DNA of 64,000 bases from the NCBI GenBank assembly GCA_006937955.1, contig SSNP01000005.1:5058696-5122695 (forward strand), given 5' to 3'. A program made the position numbers and the translations under genes. Origin of the DNA: Pachypanchax playfairii (taxonomy: Eukaryota; Chordata; Actinopteri; Cyprinodontiformes; Aplocheilidae). Under the pieces are notes generated by a model, which saw nothing but the letters and a program-made list of their open reading frames with translations, had not been told where the DNA came from and did no database searches. Below are positions 1-10,900 of this stretch, in pieces (the stretch's first letter is position 1; every line of letters begins with the position of its first letter).

Positions 1-1224
1 CAAACAAATAAATACATACACTTTGGTCCTATTTTGGATCTATATGTGTGTTTGATATTTGTATGCATTAGGTAGACTGTAGACGCTCTTAACTTCTTTT
101 TTAGTTTGCAAAGACAAGATCTTTTGATCAATACGTAGTTGAGAGAAACGAGGCTCAGAGGATGTTCCTCTCTAAACCTCAAGACTCTTGGAATAAATTA
201 ACTTGATTAAAAAAAAATCAATCTGGAAAGTTTTTCAAGATAGCACTGACATAATGAAGTCAAAGAGGTGTGGTTGGGAATCAACCACCTTTTTCTTACT
301 TTTTCCATACAACAGATGAGCTTACGTTTCTTATTTTCATAGACGTTTTTATCTCACTGTCTTTCAGTTCAATCTATTTCAGCTGATGTTGCATAAACTG
401 GTCAATAAACAATCTTCCTTTGTAGAGATTTGCAATAAATGAGGAAGAGATAAATAAAACACAATGAGACAATTTTGTCAGCCTCCTATTTCTGCATCTA
501 AAAACAAATCAAGGGTGTTTTATCACAAAACAAGCTGTGTATTGAATACAATTGATACAATTTGCTCAAGCTCACTCACAACTGGCCAATAAGCAATGGT
601 GGAACCTTAAAAAAAACCCTTTCAATTGTCACATTATCATTCTGTCTGCAAAATGTCAGCCACTTTGAGGAATTAATTAACGCTGTTATCTCCTATAACA
701 GATTGGATAATTACATGCTGATTAGTAATTTCCCTGTCTGACTGTGAGCTTGATTAGATGCATAATTATTCTGGGAAGAAAAGGAGTAGACATTTAAGAT
801 TATCTGTTAATCTGTCATTGACTGATGCTCGGAGCGATGGGGTGCTAATTTGTTGTGTGATCAGGTAAGAATGGGAACTATTTGTAAAAACTGCAGAGCA
901 GACGATGAAACCATGTGCATTCAAAAGAAGAGACTATTGTTAAAAATAAAAAGGGGGGGATGGGTAAACGAGTATATCTAGTGGACAAAAGAGGAATACA
1001 AGCAATGGGAGCATTCTGGGCTGAATTAATAGTAAATTACATCATGCATTTGCTTGATCTGTTGACATAAATGGGCTTTGAAAGCCACTCGCACAGCTGT
1101 GTTTAAATGTTTGATTCAGCCCACTGCCCTTTGTGATCCATTTCTTTCCTTTCATATAACCACAGCTTTTGTTCACTGCTGCCTACACACAGTACAGCCG
1201 AAACCACAAGAGCTGGACATTGTC

Positions 1225-1271
<47 letters not shown>

Positions 1272-1280
1272 TGTACTTAC
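1..1280 (-). other. tmtc2: tmtc2 intron 5 (partial)
   Basis: AT-rich intron sequence running off the left edge. Apart from the 40-nt A run at 1228-1267 it shows no gene. The stretch 660-860 has homeodomain-type ATTA/TAAT cores (TGATTAG, GCATAATTATT) and a more balanced composition, which would fit a conserved noncoding element, but this needs an alignment. No repeat family was recognised. Confidence 0.8.
1228..1267 (-). repeat. Poly(A) run on plus strand, T40 in the tmtc2 transcript
   Basis: Forty consecutive A on the plus strand. In the direction of tmtc2 transcription this is a T40 (U40) tract beginning 13 nt inside intron 5, directly after the exon 5 donor. The length may be imprecise because homopolymers are prone to sequencing and assembly error. 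Confidence 0.95.
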
Positions 1281-1366
1281 AAGCCAGAGTTGGCCGGCTC
1301 CCAATGGCCAACTTATAGTAGTGGAGTGCCTCTGAGAACTTGTTGCTCTCCTGTAGCAGCAAACCG
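1281..1366 (-). CDS. tmtc2: tmtc2 exon 5: residues 541-569, second TPR repeat
   Basis: The acceptor gctgcag ends at 1367. The first base completes Leu541, then GLLLQESNKFSEALHYYKLA and IGSRPTLA, ending with the first base of codon 570. The exon is 86 nt, and its donor GGCTT|GTAAGTAC at 1280-1279 is a strong consensus. With the end of exon 4 (MLYN) it completes a second TPR repeat (about 537-569). Human TMTC2 continues with SAYLN, so the T left over would start Ser570. A run of 40 T in the transcript strand begins 13 nt after the exon. The following exon is outside the window. Confidence 0.94.
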
Positions 1367-1798
1367 CTGCAGCAGACAAAAAGAGGATGAAAGTTGTGCC
1401 AGTTTAGAAAAATAAATTGTTTCATTTTAAAGCCTCTGTAAAGATGAAATAAGAACACAAGCAGTTGATAGAGATAAAAGAGATATTTTGCAAACCACAG
1501 ACATTTGAGCACACTGTGAGTATTGGTTAACAATTTGTGTTTCCCCTTGGATAAATACAACATCATTAATATAGCTGTCAGACAAACAACACCTTGGGGA
1601 ATAGAAGACAAAATGACACTCCTGCTGAAGAAACTATAAAAGGAGAATGTCCCAGTTATTTATGCACATTATAAGGAAATTTAGACATCCATGAAAGGAA
1701 GCTGACATCGATAGATTACTGGATACAATTAGAAGCACTTTCATTTGTCATTTAAAAATAAATCAAATACAACCACATACAGATACAATAAAACTCAC
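1367..1798 (-). other. tmtc2: tmtc2 intron 4
   Basis: A 432-bp intron between the two TPR exons, with donor GTGAGT at its right end and acceptor GCAG at its left end. An open frame crosses it from exon 5 (to about 1611), but the residues show no TMTC similarity and the frame is not continuous with exon 4. No other feature is seen. Confidence 0.9.
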
Positions 1799-1913
1799 AG
1801 GTTATACAGCATGTCCGCCATGTTGCTGCGGTAATACAGCGCATTTCTGTAAGCCTGTTCAGCCTTTTCCATCTTTCCTTGACTCTTCAAGACATTCCCA
1901 AGGTTGCCCCAAG
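1799..1913 (-). CDS. tmtc2: tmtc2 exon 4: residues 503-540, first TPR repeat
   Basis: The acceptor cag lies at 1916-1914. The first two bases complete Ala503, followed by WGNLGNVLKSQGKMEKAEQA and then YRNALYYRSNMADMLYN. The exon is 115 nt and ends in phase 2 (AACCT|GTGAGT, donor at 1798-1797). Residues 503-536 match one 34-residue tetratricopeptide repeat, with the usual small and large hydrophobic positions (W504, L507, G508, A520, Y524, A528). TPR repeats form helical protein-binding scaffolds. The exon is too short and too close to stops to show as a long open frame; it was identified by homology and by the exact phase match to both neighbours. Confidence 0.95.
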
Positions 1914-4130
1914 CTGACAGAAAGGAAACAATCATTCAAAAGATGAAGACAGAGAAAATTGTGTTGTAACTATTTTTGAATCCTTTTTTAGGAACAGTAA
2001 GAAGCTTATGAATTAAACCAGCAGGAGAGAATGTTCTAGTGTCAAGTGATTTTTGTCTTTTGTTCTTTTTTATAAAAAAATGAAAGATGCAAATCTGCAA
2101 CAGCTGAACAAACAGGACAGACAAATGGCACACTAGGGGAGCTTAAATAACACCCAGTGTTTTCTGTAAGCATGTGCTTCTTACGGCATAGAGCTGTAAT
2201 CTACAGGTGATGTAAACTTACTTTTTACTTTTCATTTGACATAGAATAAGAAAATATATTCAGAGGGTTAAACGTTAATAGTTTTGAACTGATAGTGAAG
2301 CAGGTGAAATTAATACAAGTTTTATGTTTAAGCCAGTAAACTGACATGCAACATGTCAACACTTGTGTGGTTGTGAAATAATATCTAAATAGTATATATA
2401 AAATAGTAATACATGACATAAAAATATATTTCCTCTATAAACCCATTGTTAAATAAACTTGGAAAACATAATATGCTAAAATATTAATACATCAATATAA
2501 TACTTAACTTTTAATATTATGGCTGTAGGCTTTTGTCATCTTAAGAGAAAATAAAACTCATCTGTCTAATGAGTCGAGTTAAAATATGCAGTTTATATTT
2601 CAGTGACACACTTTTAAATCAGACTCTTTCATAAAAAAGAAGGATGGATAAAAACATGCAACCTTGAGTCATTCAACAGTAAATCAGTTATATCTGCTTT
2701 CTATATCTTTTTTCTTACTATAAAAATACCTAACTCCTTTTAAATGTTAAAAACATCCCAGATGAAACGTTTAGAGAACAAGTGTGTGTCTGATGCTGAG
2801 CTCTTTTCAAATCTCATATTAGTTTTATTGAATGTAAGGCGGGACATTGCTACTACTGCTCTGGTCTGCCAAAAAAAACAGCTGTCATGCCTCAGCTCCA
2901 CTGCAGAATCTGAAAGGGAAATTAGCTAACACAATGTGTCCTTATGTTGTTTTGTGAGGACCTCCACTGTTTCCTTGCAAACTTCCCTTTGAAGATAAAT
3001 CTGCTTCTGATTAATTTTTTTAAATAATTTATCTCTGGAAAAAGGAAATGATGCAATTGTATAAAGTGTTATTCTAAGAGAAATTGGGTAAGTGTTGTTA
3101 TCAAACAGGTTGCATGCTGAGGATGTAAAAAGAGATGTGACAGAGACTGATTTTTTTTGTTGTTATTATGGGAACAAAATTCAAGTTAAAAAGGATGTAT
3201 GACACTTAATTTTACTTATTTTAAAAAAGATCAACGTGTGTCAATTCCAAATGGTTTCCAAATCTCATAATCTAAACCAAGTTTTATTCCTAAAATCAAA
3301 TCAAATTTTAGACCAAATCAAATAAAATCATTCAATCTATCTAGTACTTTAAAAACAACATCATATTGAACAAAGTACTTCATATAAAATTCCTACAGTT
3401 AAAAACAAAGCAGTAAAAATAAAATACAAATAAAATTGGTCTGAAAGCATCAAGACAACTAAAACAATAAAACACAGAAGACATTAAGAACTAAGATCAA
3501 AAAGAAACAGACATCATCTAATTTTGACCTTTGACCTTGTGCACAGATATTTCCTGTATTTTTGAATGATAATAACGGTGTACAGTTTGTCACAGATGGT
3601 GTAACCTCTGCCCATCTTTACATCTGAAAGGCTCTGTCTCTTTGAAATGCTCCTTATACTCAGTCACGTTACTGAGCTGTTGCCATTTAACCTAATTAGT
3701 TGTCAAATGTTCCTCCAGTTATTTTGGAATTGTGCCAGTCTCTTTTCAAGTTTTGACTTTTGAGATGTCTAGATATGTTGTTTATGTTCTACTGGAAATA
3801 AAATATGTGTTTAGGAGTTTTGTAAATCCTTCCATTCTGTTTATTTACATTTTATACAATATCCCAACTTTTTGGAATCAAGGTTGTATACTCTGTGGTG
3901 TTGCTGAGCGATGAAGACATTTTGAAGCAGATTCATAGTAAATTATTCAGTAGAGCAGAAGGTAGAAAGAGACAACGTTCAATATAAAATTCAAAGCACA
4001 GGAATGTGCTTAACTTATTCAAACAACGAAACAAAGCACATAGATCTTTGAGAGTGTGTATGAATATATTTAAACTGTATTTTTGCAGCAGCTGTGTTAA
4101 ATAGCATAAAACCATGCAACTCAGTCTTAC
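1914..4130 (-). other. tmtc2: tmtc2 intron 3
   Basis: A 2.2-kb AT-rich intron. It contains a DNA-transposon remnant at about 3530-3888. The stretch 3290-3490 is strongly A-rich and simple. Otherwise nothing was recognised. Confidence 0.9.
3530..3888 (-). mobile_element. Remnant of a common teleost DNA transposon (one end)
   Basis: The block containing CCTAATTAGTTGTCAAATGT, then ATTCTGTTTATTTACATTTT, and closing with CCCAACTTTTTGGAATCAAG followed by GTTGTA matches, with many differences, an interspersed element I recall from many teleost genomes; the usual ends read TACAACCC...TTCCAAAAAAGTTGGGA. Only one terminus is visible, at 3888, and no matching opposite end was found, so the copy is truncated. 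The superfamily cannot be assigned without a repeat library. There is no intact transposase frame. The short open frame at 3732-3914 lies inside this repeat and is not a gene. Confidence 0.6.
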
Positions 4131-4977
4131 CTTTAGCAGGATTGACATAAATCCCTGACTTGTAGAGCATCTCTTCATTCTCCCAGTCCTGATTCCTCCA
4201 AACAGTTTTGACACCAAACAGTATAACCAGGACTGCACTGCAGTACAGCAAAACTGTCCTGGAGGATCTGCGTCGGAGTCGAATGTACAGGGACCGCATG
4301 CCCACTGCAACAAGCAGGCAAAAACCCATGCTAGGGATATACAGCACTCTCTCTGCTATCACAAATCCTACATAAAAGAACAAGTTTGTGGCTGGTAGGA
4401 AAGGGATAGCCAGGAGGCCCAGGGAAAATGCCACAACATTTTCAGTGGTGGGCAGTGAAGTTCTGCTTTCATCTTGTGTTTTAGTACCATTTTGTGTATT
4501 ATTAGTATGAGCATCTATATGAGAGTTGCTCATGTGTTCATGGCTGTTACAGTGATAGCTGTGTCCATTACTGTTCCCATTCCTGCCATTAATGTAATGG
4601 AGCATTTTTCCATTGGTGTCCTTATTCTTAGATGTTGCATGAGTCCACAGGCTGAACCAAGCAAGCAACATCAATCCCAGATAAAAGACCACTGTGTGAA
4701 TGTTTCTCCAGTCAGCAAGGCTTCTGATCAGAGGTAAAGCATCCATTGACCAATCAAAACTAAGAGTGTCCGGGCAGAGGAGGAGCCAAAAGTTAAAAGC
4801 AGGTAGGTAGAGGAAGGTTAGAGTCCTGGTGAGGAGTGAAGACGAGTCGGCTGCTGGGTTGTCAGAGTTGGAGAAGTTTGGGGGTTTGTTGCCCATCCAG
4901 GAGAAGCGGCACGCTAATAAGATCACCCCCCATGCTGCCAATAGAAAGACATTCAGCAGCAGGTGGACGTTCTTTCT
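4131..4977 (-). CDS. tmtc2: tmtc2 exon 3: residues 221-502, DUF1736-type block and last membrane segments
   Basis: The acceptor cag lies at 4980-4978 after a T-rich tract; the exon opens with RKNVHLLLN directly after Lys220. The 847-nt exon ends in phase 1 with VNPAK plus G, donor AAAG|GTAAGA at 4130-4129. Seen: a membrane segment near 229-244, the DUF1736-type signature around WMGNKPPNFSNSDNPAAD (247-264) and CPDTLSFDWSMDA (288-300), further hydrophobic stretches at 311-331, 400-425, 430-447 and 461-477, and NEEMLYKSG (487-495) leading into the TPR region. Residues about 332-395 form a polar loop rich in Asn, His, Ser and Thr; the same loop is variable in human TMTC2. The open frame runs past both splice sites (about 4015-5028), but the flanking residues are intronic. 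Confidence 0.97.
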
Positions 4978-7900
4978 CTGTGTGAAAAAGAAAACACAGA
5001 CATATGTTAGCTTGAAAAAAATCAGCAATTACAGCTCATTATACAAAACCTGCTTTCTTATTAATATCTGGTCTCACATTACCTCAGGACCAAAACAGTA
5101 AGTACCAACACAAAGTGAGTATTTATCACCAGTTTCCAAAGTGTTAAGCAGGTTTAGCTCAAAATTATTTCTGTGTATTTATTCAGTGCAACTCCACCAA
5201 GAAGAAAAAATCTGTTATTGAAACCAGACCATCTACACTAAATGCATTCATTGATTGTTTAAAATGTGACCTTACAGCAGCACTTTCTATACACAGGTCA
5301 TTTTTCATCTAAACTTTGTGGCCTCTGTAGACATTTTAAAACAAACACAGCTATGTAAACCCCATTCATCTTAATATAAATTTAATATTAAATACTTTCC
5401 CAAATGTTGTGTGAAGACACTGATGAAATGTTTATACTGTGTTTGGTTGGTTAACGGTGTGCTGGCAGAACATTACACATGATTTGATACACTCCCAACA
5501 AGTCTGATCTTATGTTTGGACCGATGGACTATTTTTTACAACTAAAAACAGCCTCAAATTCAAGTAGCAAAATATGCAAAGCAGTGTCCAGTAAGATGGA
5601 CAATATTTAAGATTTTCTCTATTACACAGAGTTGAGCGAAACAAATTATCCAAGTGATCATAGCCCGTAATGAGATTTAATCATTTTAAAATTCTCTCTA
5701 AATTCAGCCTGCAGCTGCAATGTTTTTATTCCAGAAGATGTGTGCCAGAGGGTACAACTATGCCTCATTGATAATCATAAACATTAAGGCACCCCTGCTA
5801 AGGGGCTGTACAATCGATCGTCTTGTCATTTACAAATTGTGTCTGTCAAGAAGGAATTCATCAGCCTATGGAAAGAGCCTGTGTGTTAATGATGACTGCG
5901 GATGTTAATTTTCGCTGATTAGAAAAAATAATTCCTGCAAAGCTGGAGACGATGAAACAAAGACACTTTAAAATTTCTGAAGTCCAAAATACCATAAGGA
6001 AGAGTGATATTTTGAAGATTAATTAGTATTTATATACAATATTCAAACCAATTTTTGGACAATATCACAAGCATAACAAAGCAAAAAGGTCAGGTCTGTC
6101 AAAACCTTCAGGGGAGAACTGACAACGACCTGCTGTGATGCAGTATTTTGTGGAGATGTGCCAGAATGCCGAGGTTGAGGAAGCTGTTCACTCGCATGGC
6201 AACTAAAGGTCATTGTTTCATTCTAAATCACCACTTCTCATTAATTTCAGCAACAGCAGGAGTTATAGTAATATAAAGGAGGCAGACTAAAAAATATGGG
6301 GGGTGGATTTTTTTAAAACGAAAACTACAAAGAAAAAAAACCATAATAATAATGCTGCAGGCACCTACTAAATGACATGCATGTAACTGTCAGTCGTAAT
6401 TAATCATGAAAGCTTTTATTTTCTTAAGTTTGAGATAAAATCACAGCAACTAAATAGATTACACCAAATTTTATTTTAAAGAATATTGTTGCTCAAAAAT
6501 AAAACAAGATAATATTATAAAAATGAGACAAAATAAAAATACAAATAAAAAAAATAAAAAATCTGTGTGGAAAACAAATCAAAAATACCACTGAACAAAA
6601 TTTGAAAAACTCAGAAGATGGAAAAAAAACATGGCTTTTATGTCCCTATGTTTTATTTAAGATGTACATAAAACAATCTTCTGTTTTCCAACTCAGACCC
6701 TTCCCAACTGTTTGAATAATTTTGTTAGAATTGTTACTTCTTAGACTTTACCATGTAAAGCCAGTAAAGTTAGCTTTTAGATTTTACATTGAAAAACTCT
6801 AACACATGATCAAAAACATAATATTTGGTGTGCAGACTTGAATTCTGATGGAAAATATGGAAACATGTAGAATCAGTAATTTGCTGATTTTGTGACTTTT
6901 TCATGTCCTTGATGGACTGTGACTTAACACTTACAGCACAGAAGGAATTTGGAATGTTCTAATGTAATAAAATTAGAGACTCAGTTTCCATCATCCAAAG
7001 CAGGTGAGCAGAAACTCGACAGTAAAGAGATGATGTGAGGAGGTCCGTGAGGCCCAGGGGCTGCACTTTGTACAGACTTTGCAAGAAAGGCTTATGAGGC
7101 AGTGCTAGTACATTTCAGTAACACCTTCAGGAATATCCAGCTGAGATTTCTGAGGATTTTGAAGACAGGTGGCTGCTCTGAGCGCAAGCGTACAGTATAC
7201 AGCAGTAGCTTAGAGCGCTCCATGGAGGTATATAAAGATGACACACTGTCAGGTTCCTTATAAAACAAGACCTTCTTTTTAAGACTCGTGTATGCTGAGT
7301 CTTCTGTTTCTGCAAGTACTTTTACTCATGCTATGATTAAAACACCAACCGAAAGGCAATGACTTCACTTTTATGTTCCAAAAGTGTGTGTGTATGTACA
7401 AGAACCTGAAAGTGCTGCCATTGGTGATCATCTGTAACTGTTCCCAAATATACTCATTCAAACCTGGCAGCATGACAAACAGATATGTCATCTTGACTCT
7501 TCCCAGACTCAGCACACACTCACACACCACCATCCTAACTACATCCATATGTCAGCGGTAAGGACTGAGAGGATGGTTCATTTATATGTTAGTGCTACAG
7601 TTGCACATGTCCAGTTTTCTGCACAGGAACGATCCTTTCAGCTGTACGGAAAACACAAAACAGTCCTTTGATTGCATCTCAGGACACGTTTATCATCCTC
7701 ATATTGCTCCTAATGGTTCATTTCACCAGCTGTTCTGACTATCAAGAATAATAAAAGCTGTAGCAAAAAACAAAAACAAAACAAAACTGATGTATATTAT
7801 TGTGTGAATTAAAAAAATGCATATTTCATTCATCTAATGCTTCCATTCAAAATATTAACCATTTAGGTTCAATTGACACCCTATTGTGCAGGAAACTCTA

Positions 7901-10900
7901 AGCCTTCCAGTTTTTTTATCTTTTATCCAGTTAAATCTGAAATAAAATAAATCTGAAATTAGTACAACCTGGATAATTGTGTTTCAGAGGCAATCAGTGT
8001 TTAACTGTAATAATTTAGGCTTTATAAGGCAAGTCTGTGAATTTAATATCCTTGGAGATGAAATGCAAAACTGGTTAATTAAGGGAATTTAGTTTGGGTG
8101 CATGTTACTTATTTTTTTGTTATAACTGTTGTGTATTTGTTTGTTCTCTGCAAAATCAATTTGGCTGCTGAGAGTAAAGATATATAAATAAAGTGCAAAG
8201 AGCTCAGAGAAAAATACAATTAGTTTAGAGAGTATTCTAGGCACATACAGGCTTTTTTACATAATTGGCTGATCTGCACTATACATGTAGTGTTTTTAGA
8301 AGCATTCTAAAAACAATCCATCACACAGAAGATCTAACAAGCCAATCAAAGGGCAAAGTCATGACTGGCCCACACTCCAGGGAGCACCTGAGAAAAATCC
8401 TGTGAAAGAAGTAGCACGTCTGACCTATACCCTCCTCTTCATCATTACTGAGATCAATTGTCTGCAAAAGGCCTTTCATCAAGATCCTGCTTCACTCTGA
8501 TAGACTTGTAATGGAAGTGAAAACGGGCTCAGGGAACCAATCACATAATATTACCACCTTCAAAGACTTCAGACACAGAGACACAAAGAAGGCTCAGATT
8601 TAGTAAGCACATCACATCCCTGTGAATGTCTGCGTAAATCCTTCTATAGGTTTGATGGATGGATATAAACTCTGCTTTTGTCCTTGCTCCTAAACTGCTG
8701 GAACAGCCAATCTAGCCTGAACCACAAAATCACTATCTACCTTTTCTTCTTATCAGCCACAGCTGTTGTCATCCTCTGTCACAGCAAGAATCCTTTGGGT
8801 GTAAAACCTGATTCTTAGCAAGTCAAACAAGATAAGAGTCTAATTATTCATTTCCCAACATGTGTTTTGGATTAGCAACAGCTGGTATGTGACAACACAA
8901 CATAAAAATGTCATTTCATGTTCTTCAACGGTTGTAGTTTTGACAGATTTCATATACTTTCTTCACTTTGTACCTCTGTTTTTTTTTTCCAGGGGTAGGG
9001 GTTATTGGTATGTGCAATTTACAAACCAATTCACTCTATAGCACGTGCACAAAACTGCAGATGTCTCTTTTTATTCCCTAAGAGGATCACATGCAGACAA
9101 CAATCTGTTGTTGAGCAGAACACAAAGCAGACACAGAGAGATGCCCAAATGCACACGTCCACATATCCGTTCATTGTTCTTATTCATTGGTGCATGAATT
9201 AGCTTTTTTTTCTTAGCATGTAAGAGAGACAAAGATGAGTATTGTACTGCATGCATGTACAGTCTGTCACTGTAGGAAAGTATCTTGACATGTGTGTTTT
9301 TTTCTAAAAAGCAGATTGTCTGATTGCTTCTTTTTTTTTTTTGCTGTCAAATTTTATGTGTTTAAAACTTGTCAGATTTTTAGTATAAGAAAACAAAATA
9401 TTAATAAAAACCAGACAACATCACAACACATGAAACATTAAAACATTGTAGCGCTAGCTAGCATTATCTATGCCGGCAAAAATCTATGGCACTCCCCATC
9501 CAGAAAATCATCTGCAAATTTTAGTCAAATACCTAATCTTTTTTGGGATGTGTCACCAAACTGTACGCTAAATTGCTTTTTTTACAAAAAAAAAAACAAA
9601 AAAAACAAAACAAAACAATAAAAATCATTACTATCTGCTATTTCTATAAACTTACAGCAAGGTATTATAAGGCTAAAACAGTTCAGTCAGAAAGTATCTA
9701 AACTTTTGAGAGATTGCGGTCAGTCATTATTTCTGTTGTCTCAGACTTGGTGCAAGTAAAAATAAACAAAACTGCTGGCGTTTGTTGATGTACTTTTTAT
9801 CATAAGCACAATACATTTTTAAGCATTGGGCAGTAATACTATTAAAACTGAGTTGAATGAATGTAAAGCTGATTTTTTAAAATTAACTGAAAGAATCAAT
9901 AAACAGTCAAGAAGCCCAGAAATAACTCAGCAAATGTCTTAATATGTGCAGTTTATAGAAGCTTTAGCAATAGCTACTGTAAATTTGTCTAATTGTATTA
10001 AGAAATTAGAATTCAAACAGATAAACTGCGTGAATGGTGTCATCACTTCAGGATATAACTACAGATGACTGTGTAGTTCTAACTTTGTTGTAAAGTTTAC
10101 ATAAAATCAGACACTGCCGGATGGAAGGCCACATGGAGTGAGAGGTCATGAGGTCACAGCCCACAACAAACTCACCTCAAACCGCTCATGATCAAAGCTT
10201 TTAACCCACATGAACCCATCAGAAAACCTCCAGAGTCAGCGCGTCTGGCTGGCGGATACCCAGAGCACAAGATGAGTGAGGATCCACCTCAGAAAAGCAA
10301 AAGGCTGGAAAAATGCCAGCAATGACCATAAATTTGTTGGAGATAAAAACTAGCTAGGAAGCTTGAAATGTGAGACAATTTGATGTATTAATTTCTTAGC
10401 TGTCAGTGAGATTTGTCAGACTTCACAGGTAAGACAAAATAGTGAGGAGGTACAGTATTAGATATGGTCAGTGTACATCTTTGGAGAGGGCTGATCAAGT
10501 GATACTGATGGGGTAAATGTGAGTATTGTACTGCCAGATTCTACAGGCTGAAGGTGGAAAAAAAACCGAAGAGCTCAGATCTAAATGACGAAAGCAAATC
10601 AAGCTAAGCAAGAAAGTTTCCAACCAAGACGATGTAAAACATGCCAGCTCATGCTGTCTTGGTCAGTTTTTATTAACCATAATCACTGAACCAACATGGG
10701 ATTCATTTCTTTTAAAACCTTTACTCAGCATTCCAGCTTTGCTCCGTGCATCGCTGAAGTTCAACCTCCTAAATCACACTAATTTTAAATAAGTACTAGT
10801 CATGCAACAAATTAAATCCCTTCAGGAACCAGATGACCTTGATTTAGAGGTCAGAAGGGGCTTTCAAAGGCTGTACTAAAATCAGAATACATTTATTTTT

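Noticed and set aside
1078..1335. Open frames with poly-Lys or poly-Phe runs on both strands
   Set aside because: They exist only because the A40/T40 homopolymer has no stops. They overlap tmtc2 exon 5 in wrong frames.
4015..5028. A single 337-codon gene
   Set aside because: Only 4131-4977 is exonic. Both ends run through clear splice sites into intron, and the flanking residues do not match TMTC2.
7350..7561. Small overlapping frames on both strands around 7.3-7.55 kb
   Set aside because: Complementary shadows in a low-complexity stretch (GTGTGTGT and CACACACTCACACACC) with no similarity.
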